Assembly: GCA_902766745.1 (NCBI GenBank)
Contig: CACXES010000017.1
Coordinates: 1-64,000, forward strand
Origin: an uncultured Ruminococcus sp.
GTDB lineage: Bacteria; Bacillota; Clostridia; Monoglobales; Monoglobaceae
Length of the DNA stretch: 64,000 nt
Direction of reading: 5' to 3'
Shown here piece by piece: positions 35,467 to 43,175 of this stretch (position 1 is the stretch's first letter; each line of letters starts with the position of its first letter). The notes beneath the pieces were generated by a model. It was not told the origin of the DNA. It saw only the letters and a program-made list of their open reading frames with translations, and ran no database searches. The position numbers and the translations under genes were made by a program.

Positions 35467-35495
35467 TTTACAAAAATGAAAATGTGTGGTATAAT
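35467..35495 (+). promoter_or_regulatory. Strong promoter of veg
   Basis: TTTACA (35467-35472), 17 nt, TATAAT (35490-35495). B. subtilis veg is also known for a very strong vegetative promoter. Start near 35502, leader ~155 nt. Confidence 0.85.
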
Positions 35496-35522
35496 ATTTA
35501 TTAAATGTAAAGGAAGCATTAA

Positions 35523-35642
35523 ATGATGTCAAGCCAACGTATTTCAGAGTTATCAACCGCTGCAAAAGACTTAGCGACACCTTTTATCTTCTATGTTACG
35601 CAGCCGATATTATTGCGTCTTTCATTTACAATGATTATTTAA
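35523..35642 (+). CDS. Candidate 39-residue upstream ORF in the veg leader
   Basis: ATG 35523 (or 35526) lies 6 bases after AAGGAAG (35510-35516). It reads MMSSQRISELSTAAKD, then a hydrophobic tail to TAA at 35640-35642, whose last bases adjoin the GGGGTG ribosome-binding site of veg. It fills most of the leader behind a strong promoter and ends 14 nt before the veg start, so translation of the two could be coupled. No family recognised; could also be an untranslated leader. Confidence 0.4.
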   Translation: MMSSQRISELSTAAKDLATPFIFYVTQPILLRLSFTMII

Positions 35643-35656
35643 AGGGGTGTTGTCAT

Positions 35657-35929
35657 ATGTATGTACAAAATGATTTGGTAAAAATAAAAAGCGGAATTGC
35701 CGGCAATGTGGGGCATAAGGTTCGCCTTAAGTCAAAGCAGGGCAGAAAGCAGATTATTGTCCGCGAAGGAGTTATAGAAAATACATATCCGAGTATATTT
35801 ACGGTAAAGCTCGATGTTCAGAATGATATTCCCACAAGCGAACGGCGTGTTTCCTACAGCTATACCGATGTGCTCACCAAGGCGGTTGAGGTCATCGTAT
35901 GTGAGCCGGAGGACAGCTCGGAGAAATAA
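35657..35929 (+). CDS. veg: Veg family protein
   Basis: Veg is a small, abundant, widely conserved Firmicute protein; in B. subtilis it stimulates biofilm genes by antagonising SinR, though its molecular action is unclear. The 90-residue product aligns by eye with B. subtilis Veg: IKSGIAGNVGHKVRLKSKQG, GRKQIIVREGVIENTYPSIF, and RRVSYSYTDVLTKAVEV. ATG 35657 follows GGGGTG at 35644-35649. It has its own strong promoter and terminator. The leader with a 39-codon ORF is unusual. Whether this organism has a SinR-type target is not visible here. Confidence 0.9.
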   Translation: MYVQNDLVKIKSGIAGNVGHKVRLKSKQGRKQIIVREGVIENTYPSIFTVKLDVQNDIPTSERRVSYSYTDVLTKAVEVIVCEPEDSSEK

Positions 35930-35946
35930 CGGTTATATGAAAATAA

Positions 35947-35990
35947 AGCTGCGGCAGAGCGATTTTGATTAGCCTGCTGCGGCTTTTTAT
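35947..35990 (+). terminator. Terminator after veg
   Basis: A 12-bp stem AAGCTGCGGCAG/CTGCTGCGGCTT (35947-35958, 35975-35986) with two G-U pairs, 16-nt loop, then T run. Confidence 0.8.
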
Positions 35991-36116
35991 TTATGATATA
36001 AAAATTTAAGCATTAAAGCTGATTATATTAAAAATTTTCCTTGATTATCGTATGTTTTTTTGATATAATGTAGATTAGATTATTATGTGAATTTCTTTGA
36101 AGTGACGGAGGGTAAA

Positions 36117-36707
36117 ATGTTTGAGTATATATCGGGAAGGCTGATTCAAAAAACAAACGAATATGCGATAATAGACGTGGGCGGAGTGGCGTTTCGTATC
36201 TACTCAACCCTGTCATCCCTGTCGGAGCTGGGCGATGCGGGCGACAGCGCAAAGCTCTATATCTATACAAATATAAAAACCTCCTCCGATACCTTTTCGC
36301 TTTACGGCTTTACCACGCCGGAGGAGCGGAACACCTTTGAGATGATACTGGGCGTGTCCGGCGTGGGGGCGAAGACTGCGGCGTCTCTGCTTTCTAATAT
36401 TTCAACATCGAAGTTTGCGCTTTGCGTTGTGACCGGAGACGGAAAATATTTGTCGTCGCACACTCCGGGGCTTGGCCCCAAGGGTGCTCAGCGTATAATT
36501 TTGGAGCTTAAGGACAAATTTAAGAATGTTGAGCTTGACGAGGCCGCAGGCGGCGAAATGTTCGCCGAGGATACCGGCGGCGAGGACGAGGCACTCTCTG
36601 CGCTCATTGTGCTGGGCTACAGCCGGGCGGAGGCGGAGAAGGCTCTGGCGGGTGCTGTCGGCGGCGTGGAGGATAAGATAAAACACGCCTTAAAGAAATT
36701 GATGTAG
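36117..36707 (+). CDS. ruvA: Holliday junction branch migration protein RuvA
   Basis: RuvA binds four-way junctions and loads the RuvB motor. The 196-residue protein has the N-terminal OB fold ([29 protein letters not shown]), a tandem helix-hairpin-helix region ([17 protein letters not shown] and [17 protein letters not shown]) and a C-terminal RuvB-binding three-helix domain ([17 protein letters not shown]). ATG 36117 follows GGAGGGT directly; the frame opens at 36087 without homology. ruvB follows after 28 nt in the usual ruvAB order. Confidence 0.95.
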   Translation: MFEYISGRLIQKTNEYAIIDVGGVAFRIYSTLSSLSELGDAGDSAKLYIYTNIKTSSDTFSLYGFTTPEERNTFEMILGVSGVGAKTAASLLSNISTSKFALCVVTGDGKYLSSHTPGLGPKGAQRIILELKDKFKNVELDEAAGGEMFAEDTGGEDEALSALIVLGYSRAEAEKALAGAVGGVEDKIKHALKKLM

Positions 36708-36735
36708 CCGTCGTTTTAAGAGGGGATTTGATTTG

Positions 36736-37755
36736 ATGGATTTGGATAGCGAAAACAGAATTGTCACCACCTCGGAGATGAACGGTGACAGCGAGATAGA
36801 ATACAGCCTTCGTCCCAAGCGCCTCAGTGAATACATAGGTCAGGAGAAGGCGAAGGGCAATCTTAAAATATATATCGAGGCGGCAAAGCAGAGGGGCGAC
36901 TCTTTGGACCACGTTCTGCTCTACGGGCCGCCGGGGTTGGGAAAGACGACCCTTGCCGGCATCATCGCCAACGAGATGGGGGTAAACCTTAGGATAACCT
37001 CAGGGCCTGCCATTGAAAAGCAGGGGGATCTGGCGGCACTGCTCACCAACCTGGGCGAGGGTGATATACTCTTTGTGGACGAGATTCACCGCTTAAGCCG
37101 CAGTGTTGAGGAAATCCTGTACCCGGCAATGGAGGACTATGCCCTGGATATAATAATCGGAAAGGGGCCCTCCGCACGGTCAATCAGGCTTGATCTGCCG
37201 CACTTTACGCTAATCGGGGCGACAACAAAGGCGGGGGCACTGACAGCACCGCTGCGTGACCGATTTGGCGTGATTGCAAGGCTTGAAATGTACACCCGTG
37301 AGGAGCTTTCGGAGATAGTGACCCGAAGCGCCGGGATTTTGAATATACAAATAGAGAGGGACGGCGCAGCGGAGATCGCCTCACGCTCGAGAGGAACGCC
37401 GAGAATCGCAAACCGCCTTTTAAAGAGGGTTCGCGACTTTGCGGAGCTTTTGGCGGACGGTGTAATTACCCGTGAGGTTGCGCAGAAGTCGCTGGAGCGG
37501 ATGGAGGTTGACTCCCTCGGTCTTGATGCCATAGATAAGCGCATGATTATGACGGTTATCGAGCTGTACAACGGCGGCCCTGTGGGGCTTGACACCCTTG
37601 CCGCCACAATCGGCGAGGAAAGCGACACTATTGAGGACGTCTATGAGCCGTATCTCATGCAGATTGGCTTTCTCAGCCGTACGCCGAGAGGCAGGATAGT
37701 TACGCCCCTTGCGTACAAGCATTTCGGAGTGCCGTACAATGCCGACAAGCAGTAA
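36736..37755 (+). CDS. ruvB: Holliday junction branch migration helicase RuvB
   Basis: AAA+ motor of 339 residues that drives branch migration with RuvA. Motifs: [20 protein letters not shown], Walker [14 protein letters not shown] (about 62-73), Walker [13 protein letters not shown], sensor region [22 protein letters not shown], arginine-bearing [18 protein letters not shown], and a C-terminal winged helix (about 260-339). ATG 36736 is preferred to TTG 36733; AGGGG lies ten bases before it. Part of the ruvAB operon, with metG 53 nt downstream. RuvC is not in this window. Confidence 0.97.
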   Translation: MDLDSENRIVTTSEMNGDSEIEYSLRPKRLSEYIGQEKAKGNLKIYIEAAKQRGDSLDHVLLYGPPGLGKTTLAGIIANEMGVNLRITSGPAIEKQGDLAALLTNLGEGDILFVDEIHRLSRSVEEILYPAMEDYALDIIIGKGPSARSIRLDLPHFTLIGATTKAGALTAPLRDRFGVIARLEMYTREELSEIVTRSAGILNIQIERDGAAEIASRSRGTPRIANRLLKRVRDFAELLADGVITREVAQKSLERMEVDSLGLDAIDKRMIMTVIELYNGGPVGLDTLAATIGEESDTIEDVYEPYLMQIGFLSRTPRGRIVTPLAYKHFGVPYNADKQ

Positions 37756-37808
37756 AGCACCTTCGGCGTTGTAAATGATAAGCAGTTAATTTGAAAGGAT
37801 TGATATAT

Positions 37809-39746
37809 ATGCAGGACAAAGAAAAGTTTTATATTACCACGGCGATTGCCTACACCTCGAAGAAGCCGCATATCGGCAACACCTACGAGATAATTTTAAC
37901 CGACGCTATCGCCCGCTTTAACCGTTATATCGGCAAGGATGTTTTCTTTCTCACCGGTACGGACGAGCATGGACAGAAGATTCAGGAGATAGCCGAAAAG
38001 GAGGGAATAACCCCGAAGCAGCACGTTGATAAGGTTGCCGGTGAAATCCGCGACATAGCCGATATGCTGAACATCAGCTACGATAAGTTTATCAGAACCA
38101 CCGACGACTATCACGTCAAGGCGGTTCAGCAGATTTTTAAGAAGCTCTATGAACAAGGCGATATTTATAAGTCGGAGTATGAGGGACTGTACTGTACCCC
38201 TTGCGAATCCTTCTGGACGGAGACACAGTTAAAGGACGGAAAGTGTCCCGACTGCGGCCGTGAGGTAAAGCCCACCCGCGAGGAGGCATACTTCTTTAAA
38301 ATGAGTAAGTATCAGGATAAGCTGATGGAATACATTGACGCCCACCCTGAGTTTATTCAGCCGGAATCGAGAAAGAACGAGATGGTAAATAACTTCTTAA
38401 AGCCCGGACTTCAGGACCTTTGCGTGTCGAGAACAAGCTTCACATGGGGAATCCCGGTCGAGTTCGACCCGGGTCATGTGGTTTATGTGTGGATAGACGC
38501 TCTGTCCAACTACATTACCGCCCTCGGATATACCCCCGATGAAAAGGGTGAGCTTTATAAGAAGTATTGGCCGGCGGACGTTCATATAATCGGAAAGGAC
38601 ATACTGCGCTTCCATACGATTTACTGGCCGATTATGCTTATGGCTCTGGGTGAGCCTCTGCCGAAGCAGGTTTTCGGACATCCGTGGATGCTCTTCGGCG
38701 ATGAAAAGATGAGCAAGTCGAGGGGGAATGTGATCTATGCGGAGGATCTCGTCCGTCACTTCGGTGTTGATGCGGTGAGATATTATTCCCTGCACGAAAT
38801 GCCCTTTGCCCAGGACGGAAACATAACCTATGACGTGTTTATAAGCCGCTATAATTCCGACCTTGCCAACACCCTCGGAAATTTGGTGAACAGGACGGTG
38901 TCGATGGTTACAAAATACTTTGACGGGCAGATTCCGAATCCCGACACTCCCGGGGATTTTGATGAGGATTTGGCAAAGGTCTGCGTCGATATGGCGAAAA
39001 AAACTGCCGAATGTATGGAGAAGCTTAAGGTTGCCGACGCTATCGACTGCATAAGAGCCATTGCCGGCAGAGCCAACAAGTACATTGACGAAACAATGCC
39101 GTGGATTTTGGCAAAGTCCGAGGAAAGCAAAGGCAGACTCGGCACAGTTTTGTATAACCTCATCGAGGCAATCAGATTTATTGCGTCGCTTATCGGCTCG
39201 TTTATGCCGGATACGCAGAAGAAAATTGCGGAGCAGATAAATACTGATGAGCTGTCATGGGAGAGCCTTAATACCTTCGGCGCAACCAAGAGCGGAATAA
39301 AGGTCGGAGCGGCGGTTCCGATTTTTGCGAGAATCGATGCGGAGAAAAAGCTCGCCGAGCTGGAGGCGGAGCTTGCGGAGCAGATGCAGGAGGACAGCGG
39401 TGTCAGCATAAAGCCCTTTAAGGAGGCGGTCAGCTTTGAGGATTTTGAAAAGCTTGACATCCGTGTGGGAAAGGTCGTTGTGTGCGAAAAGGTGCCCAAG
39501 TCGTCAAAGCTGCTGAGGTTTGAGCTTGAGGTCGGTTCGGAGCGCAGACAGATCCTGTCGGGCATTGCGAAGTATTATAAGCCGGAGGATTTGATCGGCA
39601 AAAACGTGCTGTTTATTGCGAACTTCCCGCCCAGAAAGATGATGGGACTGGAGTCGAACGGCATGATACTGTCGGCGGAGTTTGAGGATAAGCTTGTGGT
39701 GACAAGCATCCTTGACGATATCCAAAGCGGCGCAGAGATTGTTTAA
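37809..39746 (+). CDS. metG: Methionyl-tRNA synthetase
   Basis: Class I synthetase of 645 residues charging tRNA-Met. HIGH-like motif KKPHIGNTYE, zinc knuckle CTPCESFWTE...CPDCGREV, KMSKS loop DEKMSKSRGNV, anticodon-binding helical domain (about 370-510) and a C-terminal Trbp111-like tRNA-binding domain (about 540-645; FEKLDIRVGKVVVCEKVP, ANFPPRKMMGLESNGM). ATG 37809 has GAAAGGA about ten bases upstream; the open frame from 37791 would start inside that signal. No T-box leader fits the short gap after ruvB. A terminator follows at 39759. Confidence 0.96.
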   Translation: MQDKEKFYITTAIAYTSKKPHIGNTYEIILTDAIARFNRYIGKDVFFLTGTDEHGQKIQEIAEKEGITPKQHVDKVAGEIRDIADMLNISYDKFIRTTDDYHVKAVQQIFKKLYEQGDIYKSEYEGLYCTPCESFWTETQLKDGKCPDCGREVKPTREEAYFFKMSKYQDKLMEYIDAHPEFIQPESRKNEMVNNFLKPGLQDLCVSRTSFTWGIPVEFDPGHVVYVWIDALSNYITALGYTPDEKGELYKKYWPADVHIIGKDILRFHTIYWPIMLMALGEPLPKQVFGHPWMLFGDEKMSKSRGNVIYAEDLVRHFGVDAVRYYSLHEMPFAQDGNITYDVFISRYNSDLANTLGNLVNRTVSMVTKYFDGQIPNPDTPGDFDEDLAKVCVDMAKKTAECMEKLKVADAIDCIRAIAGRANKYIDETMPWILAKSEESKGRLGTVLYNLIEAIRFIASLIGSFMPDTQKKIAEQINTDELSWESLNTFGATKSGIKVGAAVPIFARIDAEKKLAELEAELAEQMQEDSGVSIKPFKEAVSFEDFEKLDIRVGKVVVCEKVPKSSKLLRFELEVGSERRQILSGIAKYYKPEDLIGKNVLFIANFPPRKMMGLESNGMILSAEFEDKLVVTSILDDIQSGAEIV

Positions 39747-39758
39747 GTAAATTAAATT

Positions 39759-39788
39759 CCGCAGGGTGTAAATGAACCCTGCGGTTTT
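39759..39788 (+). terminator. Terminator after metG
   Basis: CCGCAGGGT/ACCCTGCGG (39759-39767, 39776-39784), 8-nt loop, then TTTT. Confidence 0.85.
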
Positions 39789-39847
39789 GTAAATTAATTG
39801 CGGAAATAATCCGCATAGAATTTCAAAAATTTCATATATTTATTTAT

Positions 39848-39895
39848 AAAAAGCCGCATAAAATCTGATTTTTCGGACTTTTACAAACGGCTATA
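39848..39895. repeat. 48-nt dispersed repeat, copy 1 (30 nt before a flavodoxin-like gene)
   Basis: Shares with 43101-43148 the segments CGCATAAAAT and GACTTTTACAAAC, then GCTATA; most positions agree. AGCCG...CGGCT ends can pair, and read on the minus strand the copy resembles a terminator ending in T5. Both copies lie about 30 nt upstream of a + strand start codon. Confidence 0.65.
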
Positions 39896-39925
39896 TTTAA
39901 TATAAAGGAAAGGATTTGTTTTTTT

Positions 39926-40555
39926 ATGAAGGTTTTGCTTATAAACGGAAGCCCGAGAGGGGAAAAATGTACATATACCGCACTCAAAGCTGTGGGAGAG
40001 GAGCTTGTGAAAAACGGTGTTGAGTACGAAATATTCAATGTCGGCACAAAGCCTGTGCAGGGCTGCATCGGCTGCGGCGGCTGCGCAAGACGCGGTGACG
40101 GACACTGTGTATTCGGGGATGACGGCGTGAACGAGTGCATTGATAAGATGCGTGAATGTGACGGTGTTGTGGTCGGCTCACCCGTGCATTATGCTGCGGC
40201 AAGCGGAGCGGTGACCTCGCTTTTGGACAGAGCCTGCTATGCCGGCGGCTCGGCATTTGCGTATAAGCCGGCGGCGGCGGTGGTTAGCTGCCGCAGAGGC
40301 GGAGCGACAGCGGCGTTTGACCAGTTAAATAAGTATTTTTCGATTTTGAATATGCCGATTATCTCGTCGAACTACTGGAATATGGTTCACGGAAACACGC
40401 CTGAGGAGGTTTTGAAGGACGAAGAGGGAATGCAGACCATGAGGAACCTTGCAAAGAATATGGCGTGGATTCTGGCGGCGATAGATGCGGCGAAGGCGGC
40501 AGGGATTGAAAAGCCGCAGGCAGAGCCGAAGATAAAAACAAATTATATAAGATAA
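39926..40555 (+). CDS. Flavodoxin-fold NADPH-dependent FMN reductase / iron-sulfur flavoprotein family
   Basis: A 209-residue flavodoxin-like oxidoreductase. The FMN phosphate loop INGSPRGEKCTYTAL is near the N-terminus, a cysteine cluster CIGCGGCARRGDGHC (about 49-63) follows, then VVVGSPVHYAAASGAVTSLLDRAC, the flavin-ring loop. The cysteine spacing is like that of iron-sulfur flavoproteins and multimeric flavodoxin WrbA-like proteins of anaerobes, so an Fe-S centre is possible. The electron donor and physiological substrate are unknown. It is preceded by the 48-nt repeat and AAAGGAAAGG. queH follows after 18 nt but may be only loosely linked functionally. Confidence 0.85.
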   Translation: MKVLLINGSPRGEKCTYTALKAVGEELVKNGVEYEIFNVGTKPVQGCIGCGGCARRGDGHCVFGDDGVNECIDKMRECDGVVVGSPVHYAAASGAVTSLLDRACYAGGSAFAYKPAAAVVSCRRGGATAAFDQLNKYFSILNMPIISSNYWNMVHGNTPEEVLKDEEGMQTMRNLAKNMAWILAAIDAAKAAGIEKPQAEPKIKTNYIR

Positions 40556-40573
40556 TATGCGAGATGAATAAGC

Positions 40574-41218
40574 ATGAATTCAGTCAATTATCAAAGGCTT
40601 TTGGATAAGCTTCTTGAAGAACTAAAGAAAAACAATGAAAGACCGAGACTTTTGGTGCATAGCTGCTGCGCACCCTGCAGCAGCTATGTTTTGGAATATC
40701 TGAATGAGTACTTTGATATAACAGTGCTGTATTACAATCCGAATATTTCACCTCGGGAGGAGTATGACAAGAGAAAGGCGGAGCAGCTTCGCTTTATATC
40801 CGAAAAATTCCCGGACGGGAACGTTAAGCTTGCGGACTGCGACTATGATTCGGAGGCATATACGGCGGCTGTCCGCGGCTTGGAGAAGGAGCCGGAGGGC
40901 GGAAAACGCTGTGAAAGGTGCTTTCGGCTGCGCCTTGGGCGGACGGCGGAATATGCCGCAGAGGGCGGCTTTGACTACTTTGTGACCACTCTCAGCATAA
41001 GTCCGCTGAAGAACGCCGCTCTGTTAAACAAAATCGGTGAGGAGCTGTCCGAAAGCTACGGGGTTGCCTACCTTCCGTCCGACTTCAAGAAGAAAAACGG
41101 GTACAAGAGGTCGATTGAGTTATCGAGGGAATATGACCTGTACAGGCAGAGCTTCTGTGGCTGTGTATATTCAAAAAATATTGCTGATAAAAAGACGGAG
41201 ATTAACAGTGAAGAATAG
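40574..41218 (+). CDS. queH: Epoxyqueuosine reductase QueH
   Basis: QueH (DUF208) reduces epoxyqueuosine to queuosine in tRNA, a non-homologous alternative to cobalamin-dependent QueG. The 214-residue protein has the signature LLVHSCCAPCSSYVLEYL with CC and CxxC cysteines, YYNPNISPREEYDKRK, a second cluster GKRCERCFRLRLGRTA, FDYFVTTLSISPLKN and SFCGCVYS near the end. Length is normal. No other queuosine genes are nearby, so the organism may import precursor or encode them elsewhere. Its 3' end overlaps the next gene's start by 11 nt. Confidence 0.93.
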   Translation: MNSVNYQRLLDKLLEELKKNNERPRLLVHSCCAPCSSYVLEYLNEYFDITVLYYNPNISPREEYDKRKAEQLRFISEKFPDGNVKLADCDYDSEAYTAAVRGLEKEPEGGKRCERCFRLRLGRTAEYAAEGGFDYFVTTLSISPLKNAALLNKIGEELSESYGVAYLPSDFKKKNGYKRSIELSREYDLYRQSFCGCVYSKNIADKKTEINSEE

Positions 41219-42029
41219 TGAACATAAGACAATAAAAAGTGGATTTCTGCGGCTGATTGTTTTCGGAATCATCGTAGGTGTAGCATCCGTCACACCCGGA
41301 TTGAGCGGCGGCATTATCGCCGTGTCTTTGGGCATTTATGCGGCGGCACTGGATGCGATTGTCAGTATTAGACAGAATTTCAGAAAAAGCGTGATGTATC
41401 TTCTGCCGTTGGGGATAGGTGCGGCGGTGGGGATTTTGTGCTTCGGAATTATAATGAAGCCGCTGCTTGAGAATTTTGAGAATAATATTATTTATCTGTT
41501 TTTGGGACTTGTTGTCGGAAGCCTGCCTTCGTTTTTCAAGGAGGCATCAAGAGGCGGCTTTCGTCTTGTGTATATTATCCCTGCGCTGACGGCGTTTTCG
41601 ATTGGAATGATTTTGTCGGGTGAGATAGAAGAACACGCATTCGGCGGCACTCTTACGATTCCCATGCTTCTGCTGTGCGGCGGAGTGCTGTCCTTCGGCA
41701 TGGTTGTACCCGGGATAAGCTCGTCTTTTATTTTGATGCAGCTTGGCGTTTACGAAACGCTGCTGACGGAATTTACGTCACTGAACCTGTATGCCGTGTT
41801 TTGGACAGGGGTCGGGTTTGTGATTGTGGCGGTTTTGTCGATAAAGCTGATAAGTATCGCCATTCACAAATATCACGGCTATGCTTATTTTGCCGCCTTC
41901 GGTTTCCTCGTATCCTCTGTGGTAAGCGTAATTCCAACGCTCACCTCGGCTTATGAGATATTTTTAAACTTCGTCATTGCGGCGGCAGGTGCGGTGCTTT
42001 CTTATATTCTTATGAAGAAAACGGCGTAA
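41208..42029 (+). CDS. DUF368 membrane protein (PopT-type polyprenyl-phosphate translocase)
   Basis: A 273-residue protein with about eight to nine membrane segments of the DUF368 family. FGIIVGVASVTPGLSGGIIA is the diagnostic N-terminal motif and FGMVVPGISSSFILMQLGVYE its second half-repeat. DUF368 members (PopT) have been shown to recycle undecaprenyl phosphate across the membrane for wall synthesis. GTG 41208 is chosen because GACGGAG lies seven bases upstream; the longer frame from 41037 overlaps queH extensively. The 11-nt overlap with queH suggests translational coupling. Confidence 0.86.
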   Translation: MKNSEHKTIKSGFLRLIVFGIIVGVASVTPGLSGGIIAVSLGIYAAALDAIVSIRQNFRKSVMYLLPLGIGAAVGILCFGIIMKPLLENFENNIIYLFLGLVVGSLPSFFKEASRGGFRLVYIIPALTAFSIGMILSGEIEEHAFGGTLTIPMLLLCGGVLSFGMVVPGISSSFILMQLGVYETLLTEFTSLNLYAVFWTGVGFVIVAVLSIKLISIAIHKYHGYAYFAAFGFLVSSVVSVIPTLTSAYEIFLNFVIAAAGAVLSYILMKKTA

Positions 42030-42034
42030 CGAAA

Positions 42035-42817
42035 TTATTTATTATTCATATGAACCCTCGAGAACATATTTCTAAACTTTTTCGGCGAGGTCTTTTCGTG
42101 GTACTTAAAGTAGTTTATAAACTCGTTTTCCGAGGAAAATTCCATGGCTGCGGCAATCTCCTTAATTGAGTAATTCGTGTTGCACAGCAGATTTTTGGCG
42201 GTGTTCATCCTTTCGCGGCAGATGTATTCCTTAAGTCCGATTTTGTAATTATCCTTAAACAGCTTTGAAAAATACTGTGGATTCATACCGTATATCGAGG
42301 CTAAGTCGTCTATATACAGCTTTTTGCCGCTGTTTATCCTTATGTATTCCGCAGCGCTGCGGATAACTCTGCTGTCCGTATCGGAGGCATGGGCGGTAAA
42401 ATACGCCAAATCATTTAACAGTGTCAGCAAAACCGCCTCTGCAGAGCCGTCGGGATATCCGGGATGGTTTGCCACATGGAGCAGGTTTTTAAAATTAAAT
42501 GCCTTTGTGTAATTTTTAATGACATGGCTGCGTATTCCGATTTTTGAAAAATCGTCCACCGTAAAGTGCACCCAGTAGAAAGAAACGGGCGGTGTACTTT
42601 TTTTATAGCCGATATGGCGAGTGTTCGGCTTCAAAATAATTCCGTCATTCGGAAAAAGCTCATATCTGCGCCCGTCCTCCTCGATACAAACGGTTCCCGA
42701 TACAACGTAGATAAGCTCCCATGTCACCTCTGTCCGCTCGGGATGAATCCACTCCTTATCCGTTGAAAATAAGCCGGAATACACATAGGTCAGTTTGAAT
42801 TTGTCAGTAGTCAGCAT
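42035..42817 (-). CDS. AraC-family transcriptional regulator, next to GH127 gene
   Basis: A ~260-residue regulator with a cupin sensor (about 20-105; ELIYVVSGTVCIEEDGRRYELFPNDG, KPNTRHIGY) and a C-terminal AraC helix-turn-helix pair (about 160-258; KLYIDDLASIYGMNPQYFSKLF, and SIKEIAAAMEFSSENEFINYFKYHEKTSPKKF). GTG 42832 and ATG 42817 are both possible starts; neither has a strong Shine-Dalgarno and the ATG is given. It is divergent from the GH127 gene across ~360 nt, so it most likely senses an arabinose-containing sugar and controls that gene. Confidence 0.86.
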   Translation of the reverse strand: MLTTDKFKLTYVYSGLFSTDKEWIHPERTEVTWELIYVVSGTVCIEEDGRRYELFPNDGIILKPNTRHIGYKKSTPPVSFYWVHFTVDDFSKIGIRSHVIKNYTKAFNFKNLLHVANHPGYPDGSAEAVLLTLLNDLAYFTAHASDTDSRVIRSAAEYIRINSGKKLYIDDLASIYGMNPQYFSKLFKDNYKIGLKEYICRERMNTAKNLLCNTNYSIKEIAAAMEFSSENEFINYFKYHEKTSPKKFRNMFSRVHMNNK

Positions 42818-42832
42818 CTCTCTTTTTCTCAC

Positions 42833-43100
42833 TTTTTATATAAAATTTTAGGTCTTGTCTATAACTCAATCGGATTGTATAATATGGCTGTAAGCACAAT
42901 TGGCTGTATTACGGAAATTATACAGCAATAAAATAAAATTGTCAACAGATGATTGTAAAATTAAAAATCCGAAAGCTGTGGATAACTTCGTAAAATTCGA
43001 AATAATTTTTTCGTTGCAGTTGGGCTTGGCAACTGTATGGGCATAGGGCAATTATTCAATAAAATTATTTCGGATTTTGTTTGGAGAAAGAATTATATAA
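42833..43100. other. AT-rich divergent intergenic region
   Basis: Region between the AraC regulator and GH127. It has TATAAT at 42877-42882 on the + strand and other AT-rich hexamers but no clear -35 partner, consistent with activator-dependent promoters. No ORF or RNA recognised. The 48-nt repeat follows at 43101-43148. Confidence 0.4.
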
Positions 43101-43148
43101 AAAAAGTCGCATAAAATTCGGATTTGCAGACTTTTACAAACAGCTATA
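43101..43148. repeat. 48-nt dispersed repeat, copy 2 (28 nt before GH127 start)
   Basis: Similar to 39848-39895. In this copy AAAAGTC and GACTTTT form a perfect 7-bp inverted repeat. Ends at nearly the same distance from the start codon as copy 1. Confidence 0.65.
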
Positions 43149-43175
43149 AAAATGTCAAGACAAGGAGAGATAAAG

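Noticed and set aside
43152-43175. ATG 43152 as the GH127 start
   Set aside because: No Shine-Dalgarno precedes it; AGGAGA lies downstream of it and is correctly placed for TTG 43176, where the protein-family sequence begins.
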